Part shown: positions 8,334 to 17,440 of the stretch, piece by piece
Layout of the letters: each line of letters starts with the position of its first letter
Position numbering within the stretch: the first letter of the stretch is position 1
From: CAYSCZ01 sp051155775
GTDB lineage: Bacteria > Bacteroidota > Bacteroidia > Cytophagales > Cyclobacteriaceae
Reading direction: 5' to 3'
Assembly: GCA_051155775.1 (NCBI GenBank)
Contig: DAXETV010000014.1
Span: 62,001-126,000, forward strand
DNA: 64,000 bases
Position numbers and translations under genes: made by a program
Notes under the pieces: generated by a model
What the model was told of the DNA's origin: nothing
The model's database searches: none
What the model saw: the letters and a program-made list of their open reading frames with translations, nothing else

Positions 8334-9311
8334 CTAGACTTCCATTAATTGATCATTTTTATAGGCCTCCCTTGGTTTGAGGTTTAAAATCTGAAACATC
8401 TCTTTATCCTGGTTCTCTTCAGGATTAGGCGTTGTCAATAACTTATCACCTGCAAAAATAGAGTTTGCACCTGCCAAAAAGCAAAGTGCCTGCTCTTCAA
8501 AAGACATTAACAATCGACCGGCGGATAAACGAACCATAGCATTTGGCATGGTAATGCGAGCGGTTGCAATCATTCTTATCATTTCCCAGACAGAAACCCT
8601 GGGCTGTTTTTCTAAGGGAGTGCCTGCAACAGGCACCAATGCATTTACCGGTACGGACTCAGGGTGCTCTTCCTGGGTAGCTAAAGTGTGGATCATTTGT
8701 ATCCTATCTTCATCTGACTCACCCATACCTATTATTCCTCCTGAACACACAGATAGCTTTGCATTACGCACATTTTTTAATGTTTCCAGCCGATCGTCAT
8801 AAGATCTGGTGGAAATGATTTCATCATAATAGTCTTCACTGGTATCAAGGTTATGATTGTAGGCATAAAGACCGGCATCTTTTAATTTTTCAGCCTGCTG
8901 TGGCGTCAACATGCCTAAGGTGCAACAAACTTCCAACCCCATTTGACTGACCCCTCTGACCATATCCAGCACTTTGTCGAAATCTTTATTATCCCTTACA
9001 GATCGCCAGGCAGCTCCCATGCAAAAGCGCGTGCTGCCATTTACTTTGGCATTCTGAGCCTTGGTAAGCACATCATCAACATCTAGTAATTTATGAACAT
9101 CTATATCAGCACTGTATCTGGCAGCTTGTGGGCAATACGCACAATCCTCCGGACAACCTCCCGTCTTAACGGATAACAAAGTACAAACCTGCACTTCAGA
9201 TGGATCATGATAAGCTCTATGCACTGTAGCGGACCTGTAAACAAGATCCAGTACAGGTGTAAAATAGATTTTCCTGATTTCATCTGTTGTCCAGTTATTT
9301 CTCGGTATCAT
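8334..9311 (-). CDS. bioB: Biotin synthase
   Basis: BioB is a radical-SAM enzyme that inserts sulfur into dethiobiotin. The sequence shows the CxxxCxxC cluster (GGCPEDCAYCPQ), YNHNLDT, CSGGIIGMGE, NALVPVAGTPLE and the C-terminal FLAGANSIFAGDKLLTT. The ATG at 9311 begins MIPRNNWTTDEI, which lines up with family N-termini and leaves a 10-bp gap after sppA. The longer ATG at 9335 would overlap sppA by 14 bp and add eight odd residues. No other bio gene is in the window. Co-transcription with sppA is likely from spacing. Confidence 0.95.
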   Translation of the reverse strand: MIPRNNWTTDEIRKIYFTPVLDLVYRSATVHRAYHDPSEVQVCTLLSVKTGGCPEDCAYCPQAARYSADIDVHKLLDVDDVLTKAQNAKVNGSTRFCMGAAWRSVRDNKDFDKVLDMVRGVSQMGLEVCCTLGMLTPQQAEKLKDAGLYAYNHNLDTSEDYYDEIISTRSYDDRLETLKNVRNAKLSVCSGGIIGMGESDEDRIQMIHTLATQEEHPESVPVNALVPVAGTPLEKQPRVSVWEMIRMIATARITMPNAMVRLSAGRLLMSFEEQALCFLAGANSIFAGDKLLTTPNPEENQDKEMFQILNLKPREAYKNDQLMEV

Positions 9312-9321
9312 ATGTATAATA

Positions 9322-11082
9322 TTATTGAATCTCAATGGTATAGGGCATCAAAGCCTGAACACCTTCCAGGCTTTGCAGAAATTTAATTCTCTCCACATAT
9401 TTAGCTATTTCATATTGTTGAACAAAATACCCCAAACTCATTTCTTCAAATTGTGTAATTAAAGCTTGAATAAATGGTTTTTGCTGTGGATAATATTTCA
9501 ATCGGTATTCTTTTAGATCAGCCATATCTGCCGCTAAATCTACAGCATCATTAAATCCTCCCAAAACATCCACCAAACCATTTTCTTTGGCCTGTTCACC
9601 TGTCCAAACCCTCCCGCCGGCAATGTCTCTCAGTTTATCCAGTGGCATATTACGCCCTTCTGAGGCTTTTGTGGTAAAGGTCTCGTATCCTTCATCGATG
9701 ACAGATTGGATTATTGTCCTTTCATATGCAGTTAGTGGACGGGTGAGGTTAAAGATATCCGAGAATTCACCGGTCTTGACAACATCATGGGTAATGCCCA
9801 TCTTATCTTCTAAAAGTTCTTCAGCATTAAAAAACACACCAAATATTCCGATTGAGCCCGTAATTGTATTTGGTAACGCCACAATAGTGTCACAGACCAT
9901 GGATAAATAATAACCCCCGGAAGCCGCTAAATCAGACATGGATGCAATCACAGGTACCTTTTCTTTGGTTAACATTATTTCCCTCCACAAAACATCTGAA
10001 GCAGTCAGGCTTCCTCCCGGTGAGTTTATGCGTAATACAACAGCTTTTATTCGATCATTATCCCTTATTTCTCTGAATATTTTCTCATATTTCCCCGATT
10101 TGATGCCATCTGTTTCCACTTCGTTGCCTTCCCCCGGGGTAATACTCCCCTCAGCGATGACTACCGCAATCCGGTCAGCACTATAATTCTCATCATTATA
10201 ATCAATAGACTTAAGGTATTTATTATAACTTATATAATTAATATCCTTATCTAGATCAACTTCCAGTTTTTCCTTAAGTTTAGAAATTACCTCATCCCTA
10301 TATGATAATTTTGTGATCAGCCCAAGCCTTTCCGCATCCTGAGGAATTCTTACTTTCATAGAGTCAGAAATTGTTCTAATTCTGGATATATCTAAACCGA
10401 TAGACACTGAAACATTTTCCAAATAATAGTCATAGATCGATGTTAAAAATGAGTTGATTTGAAGTTCATTTTCCTCACTAAGATCAGTACGCATCAAAGG
10501 CTCAACGGCACCTTTAAAATCGCCCACCCTGAATATTTCTGGCTCAACACCAAGCTTCTCAAGGCTGCCCTTAATAAACATTACATTGGTGCTTAATCCG
10601 TTAAACTCTAAAAAACCTTCAGGATTTAAAAATATTTCATCTGCTACAGAATTTAAATAGTATGCCTTCTCGTCCATAAATTCTGAGTAAGCCACGATAA
10701 ATTTTCCTGATTCTTTAAACTTTACCAGAGCATTCCTGATTTCCTGAAAGGACGCAAACCCACCATTAAGAAATATTGATTCAAGATATATGCCTTTAAT
10801 TTTTTCATCTTCGGCTGCTTTTTCAATGGCTTCAATGAGCGATAATAACTCAACTTTATTTTCGCTAAAAGCAGGAAAAGCATCTTTGAAAGGATCGTCA
10901 GATTGCATATGCTCAGTTAGTTCTCCATTTAGGTTCAGCTTTAGTATGGAGTTCTCTTTTACTTCAGGGGCTTTCTCACTTGTAGTAACTGATATAAAAC
11001 CAACAAATGGAAAAACAACAAATATTAAAGTGAATAATAATAATCCAACAATAACTGCTAAGACAATTCTAATAAAGCTCAT
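9322..11082 (-). CDS. sppA: Signal peptide peptidase SppA, 67K type
   Basis: The protein (586 aa) has one N-terminal membrane helix (residues ~5-30) and two tandem ClpP-like S49 domains, as in the E. coli 67-kDa type. The first half carries the candidate catalytic Lys (FKGAVEPLMRTDLSEEN). The second carries the nucleophile Ser in SDLAASGGYYLSM and the GSIGIFG segment. SppA degrades cleaved signal peptides in the inner membrane. The gene precedes bioB closely. An ATG start with MSFIRIVLAVIVG fits the family. Confidence 0.95.
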   Translation of the reverse strand: MSFIRIVLAVIVGLLLFTLIFVVFPFVGFISVTTSEKAPEVKENSILKLNLNGELTEHMQSDDPFKDAFPAFSENKVELLSLIEAIEKAAEDEKIKGIYLESIFLNGGFASFQEIRNALVKFKESGKFIVAYSEFMDEKAYYLNSVADEIFLNPEGFLEFNGLSTNVMFIKGSLEKLGVEPEIFRVGDFKGAVEPLMRTDLSEENELQINSFLTSIYDYYLENVSVSIGLDISRIRTISDSMKVRIPQDAERLGLITKLSYRDEVISKLKEKLEVDLDKDINYISYNKYLKSIDYNDENYSADRIAVVIAEGSITPGEGNEVETDGIKSGKYEKIFREIRDNDRIKAVVLRINSPGGSLTASDVLWREIMLTKEKVPVIASMSDLAASGGYYLSMVCDTIVALPNTITGSIGIFGVFFNAEELLEDKMGITHDVVKTGEFSDIFNLTRPLTAYERTIIQSVIDEGYETFTTKASEGRNMPLDKLRDIAGGRVWTGEQAKENGLVDVLGGFNDAVDLAADMADLKEYRLKYYPQQKPFIQALITQFEEMSLGYFVQQYEIAKYVERIKFLQSLEGVQALMPYTIEIQ

Positions 11083-11145
11083 TTTTATAGGTATTTATAA
11101 ATAATTAACAAAACTAATATTATCAAAATAGGACGATATAATCAT

Positions 11146-11153
11146 TACTTTTG
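11146..11153 (+). promoter_or_regulatory. TAnnTTTG -7 box ahead of folK
   Basis: TACTTTTG is a perfect TAnnTTTG match ending 12 nt before the preferred folK ATG, so the transcript leader would be only a few nucleotides. No clear TTG -33 element lies at the usual spacing, which lowers confidence. Confidence 0.4.
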
Positions 11154-11165
11154 ACGCATAAAGTT

Positions 11166-11657
11166 ATGGACGGAATTTATTTATTGTTAGGAGGAAATTT
11201 AGGCGATAGGTGGAATAATCTTGTGAAAGCGCAATATTTATTAAAAAAGGAAGCCATAAATATTATTTCCTCATCCAGTATTTATGAATCTGCATCCTGG
11301 GGTATTCAAAATCAACCGGATTTTTTAAATCTATCTGTTAAAATATCTACAGAATTGCAACCGATTCGCTTATTAGAAAAATGTTTGATGATTGAAAATA
11401 TTATGGGTAGGGAAAGAATTGTAAAATGGGGTAGCCGTCTTATCGACATTGACATTTTATATTACTACAATGAGATCATCTCAACGGATGATTTAAAAGT
11501 ACCGCATCCGGGTATCCCTGATAGAAAATTTACCATTACTCCTTTAGCGGAGTTAGCACCTAACGAAGTTCATCCCTTGCTAAATAAAAATCAACAAACG
11601 CTTCTTGAAGTATGCAAAGACAACCTTAATGTCAGAATTTATAAGAATAAAGCGTAA
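11166..11657 (+). CDS. folK: 2-amino-4-hydroxy-6-hydroxymethyldihydropteridine diphosphokinase
   Basis: FolK transfers pyrophosphate from ATP to 6-hydroxymethyl-dihydropterin in folate synthesis. Family marks are IYLLLGGNLGDRWNNL near the start, YESASWGIQNQPDFLN, LLEKCLMIENIMGRER and the Mg-binding WGSRLIDIDILYY with HPGIPDRKF. A TTG at 11151 would add five residues. The ATG at 11166 matches family N-termini and lies after the -7 box, so I prefer it. The TauE/SafE gene follows after 6 bp, so the genes probably share a transcript. Confidence 0.95.
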   Translation: MDGIYLLLGGNLGDRWNNLVKAQYLLKKEAINIISSSSIYESASWGIQNQPDFLNLSVKISTELQPIRLLEKCLMIENIMGRERIVKWGSRLIDIDILYYYNEIISTDDLKVPHPGIPDRKFTITPLAELAPNEVHPLLNKNQQTLLEVCKDNLNVRIYKNKA

Positions 11658-11663
11658 TACACG

Positions 11664-12413
11664 ATGAGCATACCGGATGCATTGATAATAATCACGGTAG
11701 GATTTATTGCGGGAGCTATTAATACAGTTGCTGGCGGGGGCTCATTAATTACTTTGCCCATGCTGATTTTTATGGGCCTACCCTCACCCATTGCAAATGC
11801 TACCAATCGGATAGCCATCTTCAGTCAAAATATTTTTGCGGTCACCGGTTTCAAAAGTAAAGGGGTCTTTGTATTCCCTTATGCACTGTGGCTGGGCATA
11901 TCAGCGCTGATTGGTGCTATCATTGGAGCTCATTTGGCTATTGATGTTTCTGATAGGTTGTTTAACAGGATACTTTCAGTAGTAATGATACTTGTCCTCA
12001 TAAGCATCATAGCAAAACCAGGCAGAGAAAATAATGATGCAATTGAAAAACTCGACCTCAACGACAGAATTATTAGCATTGTAATATTTTTCTTTATTGG
12101 AATATATGGAGGCTTTATTCAAGCTGGTGTTGGTTTTCTAATCCTTGCCGCATTAACCAATGTTAATAATATCAATCTTGTAAAATCTAACAGTATAAAA
12201 GTTTTTGTTATATTATTTTACTCTGTTTCGGCTATAACAGTTTTTATTATTAATGATCAAATAGACTGGTTGTTTGGGTTGGTATTAGCTGTTGGAAATT
12301 CATTAGGCGGTTGGTTTATGAGTAGATGGTCTGTAAAAAAAGGTGACCGTTGGATAAGATATTTTTTAATTATTGTGGTTAGTATAATGGCAATTAAACT
12401 TTGGCTGCTCTGA
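11664..12413 (+). CDS. TauE/SafE (TSUP) family permease
   Basis: The product is 249 aa and very hydrophobic, with about eight membrane spans. It shows the family phrase GFIAGAINTVAGGGSLITLPML near the start and the repeated-half phrase GIYGGFIQAGVGFLIL at the midpoint. TSUP permeases move sulfur-containing or organic anions (sulfite, sulfonates, sulfoacetate). The substrate here is unknown. Its stop TGA shares one base with the ATG of the aminotransferase gene (TGATG), a strong sign of translational coupling. Confidence 0.88.
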   Translation: MSIPDALIIITVGFIAGAINTVAGGGSLITLPMLIFMGLPSPIANATNRIAIFSQNIFAVTGFKSKGVFVFPYALWLGISALIGAIIGAHLAIDVSDRLFNRILSVVMILVLISIIAKPGRENNDAIEKLDLNDRIISIVIFFFIGIYGGFIQAGVGFLILAALTNVNNINLVKSNSIKVFVILFYSVSAITVFIINDQIDWLFGLVLAVGNSLGGWFMSRWSVKKGDRWIRYFLIIVVSIMAIKLWLL

Positions 12414-13456
12414 TGATTAACTGGGAAGAGGTAAGAAGTAGATTTCCACTTGTTACGAGTTGTACTTATCTAAACACAGCCCGTTTTGGCGCCATGCCAA
12501 AAGCCGGTATTAGTGCACAAAAAGATTTTTTAGAGCATATGAGCACATATGGGCCTACTAAATTCGAAGCGTGGGATCAGAAGTATGAAGAATCAAGAAG
12601 GATGGTAGCAAAATTGCTAGAAGTAGACAAAAGAAGCACGTTCTTTCTGCCTGATGTCTCCACAGGCATGAACATGTCATGTGCCTTTTTGCCTAAAAGA
12701 GCAGTTATTTTAGTGAAGCACGATTTTGAGTCAGTATCCCTACCATGGGAAGGTCATGGCTTTTCAACTGAGTATTTAAATGTGCGCGAGGATGATTTTT
12801 ATAATAAACTGGAGGCATCTCTAAAAAGCAGCCCGAAAATATTAGCAGTTAGTTGGGTACAATCTTATGATGGACATGAGGTTGATCTTAAAACCATCTT
12901 TGAGCTTTGTAAAAAATATGATACTATACTTATACTGGATGGCACACAAGGATTAGGTGCCATTCCAATAAAAATGGATTTGAATGTGAATTGTATTTTT
13001 CTTTGCAGTGGATTTAAATGGCTGATGGCTGGGTACGGCATTGCTATAGGGTATATATCAAATAGCTTAAAAGAATTCTTCAAGCCTTATACAGGTTGGC
13101 ACAGCATTGATTTCTCTAATGGAATCATTAAAGATGATCTGAGTTCCCTGGAGGCAGGTCATGGCAAATATGGTCCTGTACTTTCTTTGTATGAAGGGTT
13201 AAAAATTATTAATGAGCTGACAGTTGAAAATATCCTGGATAGAATTTCAAGCCTTCGAAAATATTTGGCAAGCGGAATTAGCACAAACCATATTATATCG
13301 AATAAACATGGTAACCCGGGGATTGTGACATTTCATAATCCAAAACCAAATGTTGCAAGGTTGCATTTCACAAAATATTCAGAAGGCGGAAGACTTTCAA
13401 TAAATTTTTATAATAACAACAAAGACCTTGATAAATTTTTATCTTGGTTGCTTTAA
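12413..13456 (+). CDS. Class V aminotransferase family PLP enzyme
   Basis: This is a cysteine-desulfurase-like/class V PLP fold of 347 aa. YLNTARFGAMP sits near the start. The cofactor-binding DGTQGLGAIPIKM precedes the Schiff-base lysine in LCSGFKWLMAGYG. The C-terminal part has LRKYLASGIS and GRLSINFYNN. The ATG at 12413 overlaps the upstream stop by one base; an earlier TTG at 12401 is less likely. The subgroup includes kynureninase-like and isopenicillin-epimerase-like enzymes; the substrate cannot be assigned. Coupling to a TSUP permease could hint at sulfur or amino-sulfonate metabolism, which is only a guess. Confidence 0.82.
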   Translation: MINWEEVRSRFPLVTSCTYLNTARFGAMPKAGISAQKDFLEHMSTYGPTKFEAWDQKYEESRRMVAKLLEVDKRSTFFLPDVSTGMNMSCAFLPKRAVILVKHDFESVSLPWEGHGFSTEYLNVREDDFYNKLEASLKSSPKILAVSWVQSYDGHEVDLKTIFELCKKYDTILILDGTQGLGAIPIKMDLNVNCIFLCSGFKWLMAGYGIAIGYISNSLKEFFKPYTGWHSIDFSNGIIKDDLSSLEAGHGKYGPVLSLYEGLKIINELTVENILDRISSLRKYLASGISTNHIISNKHGNPGIVTFHNPKPNVARLHFTKYSEGGRLSINFYNNNKDLDKFLSWLL

Positions 13457-13466
13457 AACAGACTGC

Positions 13467-15911
13467 ATGATGAATTTCATATCAACCACCTGGAATTTCT
13501 TAAAGCCCCATCTATTACCTGTTATTGGTTTTATAATTATCACTATCATCGCATTTCACCCTATGATTTTCGAGGGCAAAGTGCTGGACCAGCATGATGT
13601 TAAGCAATATGCAGGAGGAGTGAAGCAAATAAGGGACTATGAAGACAAAACAGGCATCCAGGCATTGTGGAATTACAGTATGTTTTGTGGTATTCCTATT
13701 TTGGCTCCTCGATTCCAAGGAGATTTATTAGACGATATACAAAATGTTTTAAATATCGGAATCCATGGACCCCCAAAGATTTTTTGGTTAGCGTGCCTAT
13801 CATGTTACGTAATGCTTTTGACCTTCAAAGTAAAACCATGGATAGCATTTTTAGGTGCAGTGTTTTTTAGTTTTAATGGATTCAATTTAATAAGTATTAT
13901 CGCAGGGCATAATACAAAAATTCTGTCTGTTGCTTATGTTCCAATGGTGATAGCTGGATTAAAAATAGCCTTTGATGGAAAAAAGATGTTAGGAGCAGGA
14001 TTATTGGGCCTTGCACTGGCATTGGAGATAAGAGCAAACCACCCTCAAATAACTTATTACTTATTTATTATCATTTTGGTCTATGGTTTGTATGAATTAA
14101 TTAAAGTTATAGGAGAAAATAGATTCCCATCATTCATAAAAACTTCTCTAATCTTAATTACAGCTGCAATTATAGCGGTAGGAGCAAATTTTGGGAAGTT
14201 ATGGACCACTTATGAATATTCAAACTATAGCACCAGAGGAAAAGCAGTTTTAAAAGAAGTTGCCGATAATGATTCTGGGCTTGATAAAGAATATACATTC
14301 CGGTATAGCAATAGCATATTCGAACCATTAGTTATGTTTTATCCCAATATAATGGGCGGCCCAAGTCAACAATCGTTAGATCGGGATTCCGAAGTGGGTA
14401 AAGCACTAAAAAATGCAGGTTATTCCGGCAATCGATTGATTCAACAACTAAAAGCAATACCAACCTATTGGGGTAAACAACCACTAACAGCGCCATTTTA
14501 TGTTGGTTCTTCGGTTCTCCTTTTATTCATTATAGGGATTATGTATGCAGATAGACTGACCAGAAAATGGTTATTGACAGTAATTATTATTGGTGTTGTT
14601 TTAAGTTGGGGAAAAAATTTTAGTACGGTAAACGACCTGATATTTGAATATGTGCCAGGATACAACAAATTTAGATCTGTAACCTTTACCATGATAATTC
14701 CAATTTTCGGTATCATAACACTTAGTTCAATTGGTTTAGATCGATTAATTAAGGATGATAATAAGAACAGAATAAAAAAAAGAATTCTTATTTCACTTGG
14801 AATAGCAATAGGTTTTTCTTTGTTGCTGTTTATCATTGGAAATTTCTTGAAGTTTCAGGGCGTTATTGATCAACAAATAAATGCGGATTGGTTTATCGAG
14901 GCTCTAAGGTCCGAGAGGAGATCGTTATACAATCAAGATTTAGTAAGGGTCATTATTTTCTCAATACTCACAGGCACATTGCTTTGGTTTTGGATGAAAG
15001 ATAAAATTAAACCCACACTTTTAATGCTGGGTTTGATTTTGGTAAGTTCCGCTGATATTTTTGGCTTGACCAGTAGATATCTTAAAGATGACTTATTTGT
15101 TGATAAAAGAAAAGTAAGACAAGTTGTTGCTACCGAAGCAGATGAATACATAATGAAAAGAAGCGAACCTGGAGAAAGGGTACTAAATCTGATTAACCCA
15201 TTCAATGAAGCTAATACCTCATATTTTCACGAGTCAATTGGAGGTTACCATGGTGCGAAAATGCGCAGATATCAAGATTTGATCTCAGGAAAAATTTCAC
15301 CGGAAATATCAACAGTAATCCAGCGCTTACAAAAAAACCAAAGAGATTTTAAAGATCTAAATACATTAAACATGCTTAATACCAAATATCTGAAGGCTGG
15401 AAACAATAGAAATGCGGTAATAGAAAATCCAGATGCCCTTGGTGCAGCATGGACCGTAAACAGAGTAATCAAAGCAGAATCACCTGACGAAGTCTTTGAA
15501 AAAATTGACGCGATAGACGTCACAGAAGAAGCATTAATTAATCAAAATGATTCTGATATAGAAACGAGATATGAGGGATCAGGAAATATTGAGCTAATAA
15601 AAAAAACTCCCAATCTACTTACATATGAAGCAAATATTGCTAATGGAAAAACATTAGCGGTATTTTCAGAGGTCTACTACCCAAAAGGCTGGATAGCAGA
15701 GATAGATGGTGAGGAAGTCCCTATTTATCGAGTAAATTATCTGTTAAGAGCCATAGAAGTGCCTGATGGAATTCACACAATCAAGTTTCGCTTTGAACCA
15801 AAATCATATACTACAGGTAATGTTATTACTACTATATTTAATGTGATGTTGGTACTGATTTTTGTTGGGGTGATTGGCAGAGAACTGAGGCCTTATTTTC
15901 ACCAGAAATAG
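13467..15911 (+). CDS. YfhO family multi-span membrane protein
   Basis: This is a large membrane protein (814 aa from the ATG at 13467) with a dozen or more predicted spans in residues ~10-560. A soluble part follows, then a final membrane span. Marks of the YfhO family are the periplasmic DQHDVKQYAGG near the first loop and the C-terminal beta domain FSEVYYPKGWIAEIDGEEVPIYRVNYLLRAIEVP, split here over residues ~720-755. The family resembles GT-C glycosyltransferases that use lipid-linked sugars. The gene starts 10 bp after the aminotransferase stop and is directly followed by the flippase gene. A role in glycan modification is inferred from family and location. Confidence 0.85.
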   Translation: MMNFISTTWNFLKPHLLPVIGFIIITIIAFHPMIFEGKVLDQHDVKQYAGGVKQIRDYEDKTGIQALWNYSMFCGIPILAPRFQGDLLDDIQNVLNIGIHGPPKIFWLACLSCYVMLLTFKVKPWIAFLGAVFFSFNGFNLISIIAGHNTKILSVAYVPMVIAGLKIAFDGKKMLGAGLLGLALALEIRANHPQITYYLFIIILVYGLYELIKVIGENRFPSFIKTSLILITAAIIAVGANFGKLWTTYEYSNYSTRGKAVLKEVADNDSGLDKEYTFRYSNSIFEPLVMFYPNIMGGPSQQSLDRDSEVGKALKNAGYSGNRLIQQLKAIPTYWGKQPLTAPFYVGSSVLLLFIIGIMYADRLTRKWLLTVIIIGVVLSWGKNFSTVNDLIFEYVPGYNKFRSVTFTMIIPIFGIITLSSIGLDRLIKDDNKNRIKKRILISLGIAIGFSLLLFIIGNFLKFQGVIDQQINADWFIEALRSERRSLYNQDLVRVIIFSILTGTLLWFWMKDKIKPTLLMLGLILVSSADIFGLTSRYLKDDLFVDKRKVRQVVATEADEYIMKRSEPGERVLNLINPFNEANTSYFHESIGGYHGAKMRRYQDLISGKISPEISTVIQRLQKNQRDFKDLNTLNMLNTKYLKAGNNRNAVIENPDALGAAWTVNRVIKAESPDEVFEKIDAIDVTEEALINQNDSDIETRYEGSGNIELIKKTPNLLTYEANIANGKTLAVFSEVYYPKGWIAEIDGEEVPIYRVNYLLRAIEVPDGIHTIKFRFEPKSYTTGNVITTIFNVMLVLIFVGVIGRELRPYFHQK

Positions 15912-17396
15912 ATGGGAATAGTTATTCGCCAGAGTTTTTGGAGTGTTGTCTTTGCTTACACTGGCGTATTGGTTGGCTTTTTAAATGTGGTAGTATTAAT
16001 GCCAAAATACTTGACTCCAGATGAAATAGGCCTTTGGAGAACATTTGTAAGTATTTCTTCCTTTTCCTCACCGCTAGTGCTGCTCGGCTCCCAGAAGAGT
16101 ATCACAAAATTTTTACCGAAATTCAATGAAAAAGAAAAAACCTCATTAATTCTCTCCTTATTAATGTTGACTTTATTTGCATTCCTTGCTTTATCAGTCT
16201 CTTTTTTTGTATTCCAGGAACAGTTAACAAAATTCTTCGTTGAAAGCATACCTGATATTAAAACTTATTTGATCTATATTTTAGCTCTGATATTTTCTAT
16301 GTCATTATTCTCATTCATAGAATCTATCTCGAGTGCCTATTTAGATATTTCAACACCTAATTTTATAAGAGAAATAATATATAAAACGTCACATCTATTA
16401 ATAATTGTTCTAGTAGGTTATGGTTTCTTAGACTTTTATGAGTATTTAATCTCACAACTGGTAATTTATGTATTTATGACGTTGAGTTTAACATTCTCAA
16501 TCGTCTATAAGAATAAAATCAATTTCTCAAAACCTGTTTTGCTGCCAGGAATACTTCTAAGAAAAGTTTTAAATTTTGGTTTATTTTCGATTTTAGATGG
16601 ATTTAGTGGCAACTTATATTTACATATTGATAAACTAATTATTGCTAAATACTTAGGACTCAAGGAGGTTGCGGTCTACACCACCGCTATTTTTATTGCC
16701 AGGGTAATTTTGATTCCTCAGAAATATATTGGTCAAATCTCTGTGCCCATCATTACAAAATTTTTTCAGAACGGTGCCTTCAATAAAATAGAAGATCATA
16801 ATAAAGCCGCAGCAATTAACCAAATGATTATATCATCATTTATATTTTTTATGATTTACTATAATGTTCAAGAAATATATGCTTTAATGCCGAATGGAGA
16901 TATATATCGTGAGGGAGCTGTAATTGTAATAATAATCGGAGCCATTCAATTGATGAATGGTAGTTTTGGAATTAATAGCCCTATTTTGGTATTGTCTGAA
17001 CACTATCGAAAAAACACCTACATTTTATTTTTTATAGGTGTGTTAAATCTTGTCTTAAATATTCTTCTAATTCCCAAATACGGAATGATTGGAGCTGCTG
17101 TAGCGTCACTTTTTTCTTATTTCGTTAGGCATATCTCACAGTATATCTTGATCCAAAAGTATTTTCATATTAATACCTTTACTATAAAAAACCTATATTT
17201 TCTACTTTTCGTAGTTATTCTATTTTTTACAAAAGGATTATTTAGTCATTTTACATTTGATATATATATCAATGTAGCGATAAAAAGCATTTCGTTATGT
17301 TTAGCATACATTTTATATGCCCTCATTATGAAACCCTCTAGAGAAATTTATGAAATTGCAAGTTTTTTAAGTAAAAAATTACGAATAAATAACTAA
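15912..17396 (+). CDS. Polysaccharide flippase, Wzx/MATE-like
   Basis: This is a 494-aa protein with 12-14 hydrophobic segments in the pattern of the polysaccharide biosynthesis/MVF flippase superfamily. It opens with FWSVVFAYTGVLVGFLNVVVLMP and has the LTPDEIGLWRTFVSISS turn near residue 40. Wzx proteins flip undecaprenyl-linked repeat units across the inner membrane. The ATG abuts the YfhO stop with no gap, so the two are co-translated. It is the only flippase in the glycan locus. I saw no Wzy-like polymerase or ABC exporter in the window, so polymerisation must be encoded elsewhere or not occur. Confidence 0.87.
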   Translation: MGIVIRQSFWSVVFAYTGVLVGFLNVVVLMPKYLTPDEIGLWRTFVSISSFSSPLVLLGSQKSITKFLPKFNEKEKTSLILSLLMLTLFAFLALSVSFFVFQEQLTKFFVESIPDIKTYLIYILALIFSMSLFSFIESISSAYLDISTPNFIREIIYKTSHLLIIVLVGYGFLDFYEYLISQLVIYVFMTLSLTFSIVYKNKINFSKPVLLPGILLRKVLNFGLFSILDGFSGNLYLHIDKLIIAKYLGLKEVAVYTTAIFIARVILIPQKYIGQISVPIITKFFQNGAFNKIEDHNKAAAINQMIISSFIFFMIYYNVQEIYALMPNGDIYREGAVIVIIIGAIQLMNGSFGINSPILVLSEHYRKNTYILFFIGVLNLVLNILLIPKYGMIGAAVASLFSYFVRHISQYILIQKYFHINTFTIKNLYFLLFVVILFFTKGLFSHFTFDIYINVAIKSISLCLAYILYALIMKPSREIYEIASFLSKKLRINN

Positions 17397-17440
17397 GATC
17401 TGAGTGGCTTAAAAAGTATTTCAAATTCAAATTTCAACCT

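Noticed and set aside
11151..11165. TTG start for folK adding five residues
   Set aside because: Family N-termini begin at the ATG at 11166 and a -7 box overlaps the TTG.
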